Shown here piece by piece: positions 7,275-15,949 of a stretch of 64,000 nucleotides of DNA. Position 1 is the first letter of the stretch. Each line of letters begins with the position of its first letter. Made by a program: the position numbers and the translations under genes. The notes below the pieces were generated by a model, which saw only the letters and a list, made by a program, of their open reading frames with translations, was not told where the DNA came from and made no database searches. This DNA comes from Paenibacillus sp. Soil750 (GTDB lineage: Bacteria > Bacillota > Bacilli > Paenibacillales > NBRC-103111): positions 1 to 64,000 of the forward strand of contig NZ_LMSD01000013.1 of the NCBI RefSeq assembly GCF_001428045.1, read 5' to 3'.

Positions 7275-9923
7275 CTATTCTACTTGGATCACTCTTACAG
7301 GTCCAAGGAGTCCACTTGGTTCTTGCTGCGCAAATGCCGACAAGAAATCAGGTTGTTCTTTCACCAACGTATTCGTAACCTCGATAACTAACTTGTTTTT
7401 ACCCCTATTTATTAAGCCATGAATCTCAACACGGTAAGGCGGACAAATGCGTACTCCTGCTTCCTCACCATTGATCCACACTTGCGCTGTCTCATAGACC
7501 TCACCCAAGTCTAAAATTGCTTGGTCAGCAGATTCGTTCCACTCAAATTCAGTCTCATAACGGAAGGTACCTGTAAATTGAGGTAAATAATTAGGACCAC
7601 TCATATTCGTTAAAACCTCTAATTTCCCCCATTCCTTAAAATGAGGATAGTGCACAGACTCTGCAGTGGATACGCTCCATTCACCCTTCAACTCAACGCC
7701 AGAACCAATTGTATGCTGCGGCAATGCCTCATAACCTTCAAGGTTAGTACCATGCAGCAGTACGATGGACTCATACGGATGAAGAACAACCTCCACCGCA
7801 TTCGCACCATTCTCATGTGTTACATGTAAACTGGTCAACTGATTACGAAATGCATCATAAGCATATACATCACCTTGAACTGGCAAAGTTATTTCCCTAC
7901 GGATCGTTTGATGCGGATGTTCGTTAAAGAACATAAACACATCTAACCCATCATGCTTATAGTGATAGTTCCGAAGATATGGCTCATGTTCGTCCACACT
8001 AATTTCATAATGTCCGTCAGTAATAAGTACTTGAACCAGATCTTCTAAGTCAACAACCTTTACGTTCTTGTGATCGGCAAGGTAAGCTAGATCGTCAGAA
8101 ACCTCGGAGCCCTCACTAGATCGTTCCGGTAGTCCGTCTACAAAACGAACAGCTAGCCCTTGCTCGACAAACTCCACTAATCGCCTAATCATCGCTGCGG
8201 GAATTGCCTCTGCATAAGGGAAGATAAGGCATTGGAAATCCTCGTTATTGACATGCAGCTTGTTGTTTAGCACACCTGCGTCACTTAGAAGAATATCAAT
8301 GGGAAGCACATCGCAGTCGATCTGATGCTGCATCAATTGCTTCACGGGCTTTTGGAAATACATCGCTTCCCCAGACCATTCGGCTTCAGCGTGGTATACG
8401 ACGCCTGCAGTGGCCACATGTCTTCCGCCTGAGATCAAGTGACTAATCCGATTCATGTAATGATTTAAATGTTTGTAATAGCGGTATTGCGGATTTTTTC
8501 CGCCTGCATACATATGCGGCGGGCAGTCCGGATCAGGAGCTTTTTGAGAAAAAGCATGCGGGACAAAATAATTAACACCACGAACTAACATATGATCTGT
8601 GAGCCATTTCATTAGTTTTAGACCTTCTGCCCAGCCGTACGCACCATACACTTCACACATGGTTCTGCCTTGTTTTTTCGGATCGATATGTGCAAGCGAT
8701 ACACCAAGCTTAGCAAGGCCGTAGTGGAAGAATTCGCTATCCGTATCCCCGCCAGGCTTGCTATAAGACAATTCATCAAAGCCGGGAACAATTTGCCATA
8801 GCACTACATCGAGGCCAGACATATCTTGTCCCCACATAGAGCGGAAGAAATGTCCGGCTCCAGAGCCAAGCCTTGCATGCACATTGTTGTCTTCGAGGAC
8901 ATGTCCAATGTATTCTACTCCTCGGTCTCTGCACCACTCTCCAATTTGGCTGCAAAAGTTATCCGCGTAGAGCTTACTAACGATATTCATATAGGTGTAC
9001 CTTACAATATTGCACTGTTCTCCCCCCTCATGCCAGAGTAGATAGAGGTGCTTACGGTAGTTCTCACCCAATGCCTGCTCAAGTAAGATCGGCATTTCAC
9101 TGCTCCAAGGGAGCGGCACTCCTTGTTTTCCTGGTCTTGAATTAAAGTCAAAGGTGGTCTTATCATTGTAAAATCCCGGTTCGTCAGAGAAGAATCCGGC
9201 AAATGTCTTCCCGAAATCTGTCTTGTATCGTTCATACACAGCTTCATAAACCGTGTCGAGCAAAATACGAACGGAATCTCGGTCTAGCGGGTTCAGATAA
9301 TCTTCCTGCTGTAGGCTGCCGCCATCCTTATTTTCGGAAATAATGAATACGCGCCAATATCCTTCAGGGATATCCCAATAGAGGATACCGTCTTGCACAA
9401 GATCAGTGATATCAATACTTTCATCAAGTAATTCTCCATTCGAAGGATGTCGACGGACCGCGACAACGGAGATTAATTTATTTTTGCCAGTCGCTCGTTC
9501 GGTGTGAGATATTGTCGGTCTAAGCCCTCGCATCAGCAAAGTATCCAACAATAAAGAGGTTCCTTGTGCAGGACCGAGTGTATCGATGTAGCGTTCGGCC
9601 AAAAACTTTCGATGAAGCTCCTCCGGAGCCTCCTTTACTTTCCCTGCAGCATGTCCAGTTGGAAAATGATCATCATCAAGCAGCCATACCTTCATTCCAC
9701 GATTCCGAGCTTCATCCATAATAATGTCCATATCTGTCCACCATTTTGGTCCTAAAAAATCAGGATGAGGACGAGCTTCGATGCAAACGGCTCCGATTCC
9801 AGCTTCATGAACACGGGCCATCTCTTCGCGTATCACCTGTTCTTCCTCACCATGCTGCCATAGGAAAGGAAGGATATAATTATGTTCTTGACCTTCAAGT
9901 ACTTCCTTAATACGATTACTCAT
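7275..9923 (-). CDS. GH106-like glycoside hydrolase, intracellular
   Basis: A large carbohydrate hydrolase of 882 residues, without signal peptide. The N-terminal barrel has features of the GH106 alpha-L-rhamnosidase group: EMARVHEAGIGAVCIE, WWTDMDIIMDEARNRGMKVW, DDDHFPTGHAAG. Candidate catalytic carboxylates are D247/E248 in FFSDEPGF and E344 in IGHVLEDNN. The last 170 residues form a GH2-type sugar-binding jelly roll (AQVWINGEEAGVR). Substrate is unproven; rhamnoside or galactoside cleavage are both plausible. AGGGGG precedes the ATG. It is the last gene of sugar locus I, separated from the binding protein by a hairpin, and its stop codon abuts the truncated aldo/keto reductase. Confidence 0.75.
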   Translation of the reverse strand: MSNRIKEVLEGQEHNYILPFLWQHGEEEQVIREEMARVHEAGIGAVCIEARPHPDFLGPKWWTDMDIIMDEARNRGMKVWLLDDDHFPTGHAAGKVKEAPEELHRKFLAERYIDTLGPAQGTSLLLDTLLMRGLRPTISHTERATGKNKLISVVAVRRHPSNGELLDESIDITDLVQDGILYWDIPEGYWRVFIISENKDGGSLQQEDYLNPLDRDSVRILLDTVYEAVYERYKTDFGKTFAGFFSDEPGFYNDKTTFDFNSRPGKQGVPLPWSSEMPILLEQALGENYRKHLYLLWHEGGEQCNIVRYTYMNIVSKLYADNFCSQIGEWCRDRGVEYIGHVLEDNNVHARLGSGAGHFFRSMWGQDMSGLDVVLWQIVPGFDELSYSKPGGDTDSEFFHYGLAKLGVSLAHIDPKKQGRTMCEVYGAYGWAEGLKLMKWLTDHMLVRGVNYFVPHAFSQKAPDPDCPPHMYAGGKNPQYRYYKHLNHYMNRISHLISGGRHVATAGVVYHAEAEWSGEAMYFQKPVKQLMQHQIDCDVLPIDILLSDAGVLNNKLHVNNEDFQCLIFPYAEAIPAAMIRRLVEFVEQGLAVRFVDGLPERSSEGSEVSDDLAYLADHKNVKVVDLEDLVQVLITDGHYEISVDEHEPYLRNYHYKHDGLDVFMFFNEHPHQTIRREITLPVQGDVYAYDAFRNQLTSLHVTHENGANAVEVVLHPYESIVLLHGTNLEGYEALPQHTIGSGVELKGEWSVSTAESVHYPHFKEWGKLEVLTNMSGPNYLPQFTGTFRYETEFEWNESADQAILDLGEVYETAQVWINGEEAGVRICPPYRVEIHGLINRGKNKLVIEVTNTLVKEQPDFLSAFAQQEPSGLLGPVRVIQVE

Positions 9924-9983
9924 TATTGTATAGCCCCCTATTGCAACTTAGGCTCAGTTCTTTCAATTCCCAAGTTGGATTGA

Positions 9984-10022
9984 AATATCCGCTCGACTTC
10001 GATGAGAAGCCGAGCGGATATT
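9984..10022 (-). terminator. Hairpin after the binding-protein gene
   Basis: A 12-bp perfect stem AATATCCGCTCG / CGAGCGGATATT has a 15-nt loop. Only three T follow on the minus strand. It may terminate part of the transcription so that the abundant binding protein is made in excess over the hydrolase. Confidence 0.55.
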
Positions 10023-10034
10023 AGCGTTTACCAT

Positions 10035-11627
10035 TTATTTTTTCACTTTTGCATACCATTCTCTTGCACGCTTCGTAACCTCTTCGCCGCCCGATTTATT
10101 CCATTTTTCTACAAACTCATCGAACTTGCTGATCGGGTACTGTCCTGTTATGATCTTGCTGGCGTATTCGATATAGAGTGTACGATTATTGATATCTGGG
10201 AAACCCTCATAGACGCTTGCCGGCATTCCGTCTCCAGCAATGACTTTCGCATACTTCTGGGCATCCTGCATGATTTGAACGGTTTGATCAATCTCCCACA
10301 TTCTATCTTCCGATGACGTCGTTTTCAGCAGATTACTTGTAAAATCAAGAGTCGAAATTTTGGAATAAGGATCTAGGATGAGATTCTCCTGGGTGCTTTT
10401 ATCATCCGGAAGTTTAACGGCTTTGCCATCCTTCATCGTATAATGCATACCTTCAACACCCAAATACAGGGCATTCCAATTTTTCTTGTCATACATGTTG
10501 TTCAGTAACTTTAATGTAGCCATTAACTTCTTTTGATCCTTGTTGTTCTTCACAACCCATGCCGGAGGTGTAAACCGCTTCCAAGTATAGAAGCCCTTAT
10601 ATCCTTGAACCTCTGGTAATGGAAGAGAAGCAAAAGTACCCTTGACACCACTATTCTTTTGCAAGTTATCTAAATAAAGATTGGTTTGTTCTGCCCAGTG
10701 GAAGTAGTTACCTACCTTGTTAGCTGCAACCTTGCCATCCCACTTCGCTTTATCGTTCAGTAGGGATTCTTTATCGATTAATCCATCCTTGTACATCTTG
10801 GAGATAAACTCCAAGGCAGACTTCATATTCGGTGATACCGCGGAATAAGTTAGCTTGCCGTCATAAAGGTCCCAATCCGGATAGCCTTCAAACATAGCTA
10901 CACCGTACATCGCAAACAATTGATCCATCCAGCGCGCTTCCTGACGGCCACCTGCCGGAAGCTCATCCTTCTGCCCATTGCCATTAGGATCCTTATCCCT
11001 GAATGCTTCTAAAACCTTTACATACTCATCCTGCGTCTTCGGCATCTGTAAGCCTAGCTTGTCTAGCCAATCTTTGCGGATCATGCCAGAATATCTTCCG
11101 TAATCTACCATACCAGGGATATAGTAAATTCTGCCCTGACCGGTAGGGTCGTTGGCTTTTACAATATCCCACATATCTTTCGGAATCGCTTCCCATAAAT
11201 TAGGCGCATATTTAGGCAACAGATCGGTTAGATCAGCGATAGCTCCGTTTTTTGCCAACGTATTTTCAAGGCCCTGTTGTGGCAAGAACAAATCAGGTAA
11301 TTCTCCGGATGCAATCTTAAGGTTTAACGTATTTAAATAAGCAGTTCCACCGTTCCATTCCACATATGGACTAATTACGCCAACGCCTAATTTTTCTTTA
11401 TAAAATTCATACAATTTGCTGCCTTTGGTAGTTGGTTTATACCCGATGTTAGTTCCCCAGACTTCAATATCAACAATGTCTTCCGCCTTGGGAGATGCCC
11501 CCTGGCTCGGCGCCGTCGATGAAGAACTTGCACTTTCGGAAGAATTCGATTTGTCGCTACAACCTGTTACTACTGTAAAAGCAAGGGCGCTGACTGCCGC
11601 AAGTACCCCAATCTTTTTGATAACCAT
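10035..11627 (-). CDS. ABC sugar-binding lipoprotein (locus I, first copy)
   Basis: The extracellular substrate-binding protein of an oligosaccharide importer, LplA type (family 1). The 530-residue precursor has a lipoprotein leader with lipobox VTGC (C23), then a Ser-rich linker. The body contains typical family segments such as GELPDLFLPQQG, RKDWLDKLGLQMP and FRDKDPNGNGQKDE. The C-terminus KRAREWYAKVKK closely matches the second binding protein at 15950-17506. The start has GGGGG 8 nt upstream. It lies downstream of the two permease genes. No ATPase gene is present, as usual for this class, which borrows an MsmX-type ATPase. Confidence 0.9.
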   Translation of the reverse strand: MVIKKIGVLAAVSALAFTVVTGCSDKSNSSESASSSSTAPSQGASPKAEDIVDIEVWGTNIGYKPTTKGSKLYEFYKEKLGVGVISPYVEWNGGTAYLNTLNLKIASGELPDLFLPQQGLENTLAKNGAIADLTDLLPKYAPNLWEAIPKDMWDIVKANDPTGQGRIYYIPGMVDYGRYSGMIRKDWLDKLGLQMPKTQDEYVKVLEAFRDKDPNGNGQKDELPAGGRQEARWMDQLFAMYGVAMFEGYPDWDLYDGKLTYSAVSPNMKSALEFISKMYKDGLIDKESLLNDKAKWDGKVAANKVGNYFHWAEQTNLYLDNLQKNSGVKGTFASLPLPEVQGYKGFYTWKRFTPPAWVVKNNKDQKKLMATLKLLNNMYDKKNWNALYLGVEGMHYTMKDGKAVKLPDDKSTQENLILDPYSKISTLDFTSNLLKTTSSEDRMWEIDQTVQIMQDAQKYAKVIAGDGMPASVYEGFPDINNRTLYIEYASKIITGQYPISKFDEFVEKWNKSGGEEVTKRAREWYAKVKK

Positions 11628-11695
11628 TCCATGTTCCCCCTAATTATTAAAATAGTTTATGTTTAAGACTCAATGAGCCTACAAACCGATGTGGA

Positions 11696-12565
11696 TTATC
11701 CTTTTACAGAGCCAAGCATAGCTCCTTTAACGAAGTATTTTTGCAAGAAAGGATATACAGCCACAACAGGGATCATCGCAAAAATAACAGTTGTCGCCCG
11801 AAGGGTACGCTCATTGTACGCTAAACCAGCTGTAGAAACGGCTCCTGTAACCAATATGTTGTCGTCGGTGATGAACTGCCGAATCTTAATTTGCAGTGGG
11901 AATAGATTCGTGTCTTGCAAGAACATCAGCGGATGCTGGAACTGGTTCCATAACACAACACCGTAGAATAAAGCCAGAGTAGCTAGTACAGCCTTGGAAA
12001 GCGGAAGTACAAATTGGAACAGCATTCGGAAATATCCACAGCCCTCTATAAAAGCAGCTTCTTCCAACTCTTTGGAAAACTGCTTGAAAAATGTACGCAT
12101 GATGATCAAATTAAATGGATTTAAGATATGAGGTATGATTAACACCAATGGATTATTGTAAAGTCCGATACCTTTTACTGTTAGAAAATAAGGAACTAGA
12201 GGCGCTTTGAAGATCATCGCAATTACGACACCGATCATAATGACAGGGCCCCAACGAAATTCCGATTTAGACAACGGATATGCAAGAAGGGCCGTGACGA
12301 GCAGCGCCAAAATCGTTCCAATCACCGTTGTGCCCAGTGTTAAGAAGAACGACTTCCATAAATCAGGACGATACATCATAAAATCCCAGGACGCTAATGT
12401 AAATTCCTTTGGCCAAATTGTGACCAGATTCATGTCCACCATCCGTTTAGAACTGAATGAGGTCGAGAGTACGGATAATAGCGGAATAATTGCGATGAAA
12501 GATACAAGTAGGAGGATGATAGTAACGACTGAACCGAATAATTTTTCCCCTCTGGATTCAAGCAT
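11696..12565 (-). CDS. ABC permease, YtcP/LplC type (locus I)
   Basis: One of two membrane subunits of the sugar importer. About six transmembrane segments are visible, starting with VVTIILLLVSFIAIIPLLSV. The cytoplasmic EAA loop reads EEAAFIEGCGYFRMLFQFVLP, the contact site for the ATPase. The C-terminus QKYFVKGAMLGSVKG is the family signature. The ATG at 12565 is preferred because GGGGGG lies 11 nt upstream, while the ATG at 12574 would have 2 nt spacing. It follows the upstream permease stop codon by 2 nt, so translation is coupled. Confidence 0.9.
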   Translation of the reverse strand: MLESRGEKLFGSVVTIILLLVSFIAIIPLLSVLSTSFSSKRMVDMNLVTIWPKEFTLASWDFMMYRPDLWKSFFLTLGTTVIGTILALLVTALLAYPLSKSEFRWGPVIMIGVVIAMIFKAPLVPYFLTVKGIGLYNNPLVLIIPHILNPFNLIIMRTFFKQFSKELEEAAFIEGCGYFRMLFQFVLPLSKAVLATLALFYGVVLWNQFQHPLMFLQDTNLFPLQIKIRQFITDDNILVTGAVSTAGLAYNERTLRATTVIFAMIPVVAVYPFLQKYFVKGAMLGSVKG

Positions 12566-12567
12566 AC

Positions 12568-13473
12568 TTACCATAACCCCCCGTCTGAAACTTTTTTCGA
12601 CAACTTATTGAAAGTAAATACTAGGATAAATCCAATTAACGATTGAAATAATCCGACGGCTGTCGCAAAGCTATACTGACCTTGTTGAATGCCTGTACGG
12701 AACACGTAAGTATCTAAGATATCCGAAACACTATACGTCATTGGCGTTTGTAAATTAAACACTTGATCAAAGCCCAAATCCAAGAAATTACCGATTTCTA
12801 ATAATAGTAAGACTAATACCGTAGGTAGCAGCAGTGGAAATGTTATATGCCGGATTTGCTTGAACCTGGATGCTCCGTCAATCATCGATGATTCGTACAA
12901 CTGTGGATCTATCGAACTGATGGCTGCCATATAAACAACAGTTCCCCATCCCGCATCTTTCCAGATGGCAGAAAGCACATATACAATACGGAAATAGGAA
13001 CTTTCCTGCATAACCAAGGTAGGATCATGGTGAAACCACCCGATCACGATGTTAAATAGGCCGCTTAGTGAAAACATATCAAATACAATGCCAGATACGA
13101 TGACCCATGAAAGGAAATGTGGCACATACAGAGCCGTTTGAATCCCTTTCTTCAAAGCCGATTTCCGGATTTCATTGATCATGAGCGCCAACAGGACAGG
13201 AATTGGGAACACAATAACAATGCGCAGAAATCCAAGCACCAGTGTATTGCTGAACACCCTAATAAAATCCGGATACTGGAACAAGGTTTCAAAGTTTTTG
13301 AATCCAACCCATGGACTATCCAAGAATCCTTTGAATACAGAATAGTTTTGAAATGCGATTACGGAGCCCGCAAGCGGAATGTACTTAAATATAATGAGAA
13401 AAACTATACCTGGTATAGCCATGATATACAGCGGCCAAAATACCTTCATGCGATGAGATGCAACTACTTTCAA
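12568..13473 (-). CDS. ABC permease, LplB type (locus I)
   Basis: The second membrane subunit of the locus I importer, 301 residues with six predicted transmembrane segments. The N-terminus has the family's YIMAIPGIVFLIIFKYIPLAG, and the EAA loop is YESSMIDGASRFKQIRHITFP. The start codon is TTG at 13473, with GGGGGG 6 nt upstream; the next in-frame ATG at 13449 has no ribosome binding site. It opens the permease-permease-binding protein unit and is separated from the regulator gene upstream by a terminator, so it needs its own promoter in 13474-13670, where I find no clear sigma-A boxes. Confidence 0.9.
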   Translation of the reverse strand: MKVVASHRMKVFWPLYIMAIPGIVFLIIFKYIPLAGSVIAFQNYSVFKGFLDSPWVGFKNFETLFQYPDFIRVFSNTLVLGFLRIVIVFPIPVLLALMINEIRKSALKKGIQTALYVPHFLSWVIVSGIVFDMFSLSGLFNIVIGWFHHDPTLVMQESSYFRIVYVLSAIWKDAGWGTVVYMAAISSIDPQLYESSMIDGASRFKQIRHITFPLLLPTVLVLLLLEIGNFLDLGFDQVFNLQTPMTYSVSDILDTYVFRTGIQQGQYSFATAVGLFQSLIGFILVFTFNKLSKKVSDGGLW

Positions 13474-13672
13474 CTTATTCCCCCCTGAATCTGATTCTTA
13501 GTTGTTAGTTACTGTGATCGGCTCAGTTCTACCTGACCCCTCCACTTCTGTTTGATCCAACAATACGGTCATCTGTATCCAGACTCAACATTGAAGTTGC
13601 CCAATCCACCACTGAATCCAACAAATTACCGTATTAATGGTGGATATAATTATGAATTGTTGAAAATGAAGA

Positions 13673-13716
13673 TAAAAAAAATAGAAGCGGAGATGCTTTT
13701 TCAGCTTCTCCGCTTC
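13673..13716 (-). terminator. Terminator of the membrane AraC regulator gene
   Basis: GAAGCGGAGA (13684 onward) pairs with the segment ending CTTCTCCGCTTC at 13716. On the minus strand a run TATTTTTTTT follows. It begins 14 nt past the regulator stop codon. Confidence 0.85.
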
Positions 13717-13729
13717 ACATATAAGTCTT

Positions 13730-15925
13730 TTATTCTTTAAATTTGCCAGGTGTAATCCCTTTAATTTTTTTAAAGTTACGTATAAAACTATTTTCGCTAG
13801 CGTAACCAACTTTCTCAGAAATCTCAATTACCTTCAAATTCGTATTTTTAAGTAATTCTTCCGCTTTCTCAATTCGTACTTGTGTAATATAATCGTAAAT
13901 CGAAGTTCCGGTTTCTTGTTTAAAAAGGACATTTGCCTGAGACTGACTAATGCTTCCAGCCTCGGCTACATGCGATACGCCAATATTTTCTGGATAATGC
14001 TCTTGGATGTACTCGACCATCTTCCTAAAATAATTCTCATGCTTTGTTGGTTTTCTTTTCTTCACTTCTTCTGCTAGGTAGGTAGCTTCATCCAATGTCA
14101 TTTGATGCAAATCTGAAAACGTCAACGTTTGAAGGGAATCCAACGAATCCATGATTTCCTGAAATTGTTCATCTTCTGGGTCTCTGAATTTCGTTATCAT
14201 TTCCTTAATTACATTGGAATACCAGCGGTATACGTGCAGAGGTTTTGCATTTGACGTTTCCCACTCCATCCGTATTTTCTCTAGGATGTTGTTTGTATAT
14301 TCCGTCTTTCCTTCTTTAATCCCTTGAACAATTTCATGCATGGTTTCATTTTTAGAGCCAGGGCCTTGCGCTTCTGAGTAGGGTAATGCTTGCTCCGGCA
14401 CATGAAGTTTTTTATACCCCATATACAAGCGATCCAGCAGCAACACTTCAGCTTGCTTGTAGCGACTGCTGAGATCACCGCTAGTCGGATATAGCGATTC
14501 GGCAACACCTACTGATAATGAAATTTTCAATAGTTTTTCTGCGATTTCAATCCCATTTGAAAGTTTATCATAGAGCATTTGCAAATCCATATCAGAAGAC
14601 AAGGGTTGTACAATGAGGGCACTGCGATCCTGGGTTAAATCCTCAAACTGCACCCTAAAACTCTCTCCCAGAATTTCCTCGAAAATATTACCTACTGCAA
14701 ACTTAAGTAATAACTGATCATCTTGCTTGTACCCATTCAACCAATTGTAATAGGCATCCACCGAAACAATAACAGCATAAACAGGTAGGTCAGGACGCCA
14801 TTCTGAGTAAAGCAGCCGCCATTTCCGATCAAATTCCTTACGACGTAGTCTTCCGTAAACCATATCTTGTATAAATTTGGCTTTTAGTTCTTTGTTGCTG
14901 CCATGCAAAAAAGTTAGTTGCGTGAGCAGTCTGCCGACATAGGACTCCAATTGAGTGAAGTCAACTTCTAACGCCTCATTCCGATGGCTCCGAACCGTTT
15001 TAATCAGCCGTTCAATAGGTCTAAATGTAATGCGGTTAACTTGGAAGATAATCAGCATTCCGATCAACATAGTAACCGCGGACACAACGAAAGTCATGGT
15101 CCGAATCCAATACAATTTGCCGAAAATTTGTTTTTGAGGAACCGCATACACGTAATTCCATTGCGTTGAAGTTGAAGTCAGGCGAGTAATAAAGTATTTG
15201 TTGGGGTTAACCTGCTCTTTCTTATTTTCACCAATTGAGAATAAAGTTTCTCCCTTGGAGTCTTGAATGATTCGAACAGCCTCATTGTTTGTAGAACCTT
15301 CCGGAATGATCTGGGAAAATAGTTTGGAAGATTTCAAGTTTATGATAAGGTATCCGGATATTTTGTTATCTTCGTATATCCGTTTAATGAAACTTATCAT
15401 TTCGCCTTGGTCTTTCATCCTTTTAGCGAAAGTCACATTGTTTGCGTCCTGTTCAGCTAAAGACAATTGAGACAACCAGCCCTTGTCACCAAAAGTCTCA
15501 ATACTGGAATTAAACCCGAAGGGAGAACTGCCAACAACATGACGATTTTTCTCATCATAAATATAGATACTGTCAATGATCGAACTATTTTGAGTTAATG
15601 TATCCAACATGGACACAACCCCAAGGATGGTATCCATACTTTTATGATTGTCATAACGCAAGAAATCGATCGTCAGTGGATCGAGAACTGCATAAATAGA
15701 CGTTGTCATAATATCGTTCATTTTCCTGTCAACATCATCCCTGACAAAGGTCACCATCTGCTGGTGCGGAACTTTAATCTCCTCTAGCAATGAATGTCTG
15801 GCGAGGCTGTACATGACAGTACCAACCAAAGCAATAGCGAGGCAAATAACCAATGTCAGTATGAGAATTAATCTTGTTTTGATATTCGAGAAAATCAGTT
15901 TCGCTTTGTACTTGTATACATTCAT
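13730..15925 (-). CDS. Membrane-bound AraC-family regulator
   Basis: A one-component sensor-activator of 731 residues. TM1 is near residues 18-38 (LILILTLVICLAIALVGTVM), followed by an extracellular Cache-like sensor, TM2 near 275-295 (TFVVSAVTMLIGMLIIFQV), a cytoplasmic linker of 250 residues, and a C-terminal AraC DNA-binding domain with two helix-turn-helix motifs (GSISQSQANVLFKQETG; IEISEKVGYASENSFIRNFKK). It resembles B. subtilis YtdP-type regulators that govern LplABC-like importers. GGGGAAAG precedes the ATG. It is 24 nt downstream of the second binding-protein gene and co-transcribed with it. No phosphoacceptor Asp domain is present. Confidence 0.9.
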   Translation of the reverse strand: MNVYKYKAKLIFSNIKTRLILILTLVICLAIALVGTVMYSLARHSLLEEIKVPHQQMVTFVRDDVDRKMNDIMTTSIYAVLDPLTIDFLRYDNHKSMDTILGVVSMLDTLTQNSSIIDSIYIYDEKNRHVVGSSPFGFNSSIETFGDKGWLSQLSLAEQDANNVTFAKRMKDQGEMISFIKRIYEDNKISGYLIINLKSSKLFSQIIPEGSTNNEAVRIIQDSKGETLFSIGENKKEQVNPNKYFITRLTSTSTQWNYVYAVPQKQIFGKLYWIRTMTFVVSAVTMLIGMLIIFQVNRITFRPIERLIKTVRSHRNEALEVDFTQLESYVGRLLTQLTFLHGSNKELKAKFIQDMVYGRLRRKEFDRKWRLLYSEWRPDLPVYAVIVSVDAYYNWLNGYKQDDQLLLKFAVGNIFEEILGESFRVQFEDLTQDRSALIVQPLSSDMDLQMLYDKLSNGIEIAEKLLKISLSVGVAESLYPTSGDLSSRYKQAEVLLLDRLYMGYKKLHVPEQALPYSEAQGPGSKNETMHEIVQGIKEGKTEYTNNILEKIRMEWETSNAKPLHVYRWYSNVIKEMITKFRDPEDEQFQEIMDSLDSLQTLTFSDLHQMTLDEATYLAEEVKKRKPTKHENYFRKMVEYIQEHYPENIGVSHVAEAGSISQSQANVLFKQETGTSIYDYITQVRIEKAEELLKNTNLKVIEISEKVGYASENSFIRNFKKIKGITPGKFKE

Positions 15926-15949
15926 GCTTTCCCCTGCCGTTTTCCCTCA

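Noticed and set aside
13474..13670. Coding frame or strong promoter in the gap before the locus I permeases
   Set aside because: No frame with a ribosome binding site and no clear sigma-A boxes; the region probably holds an activator-dependent promoter.
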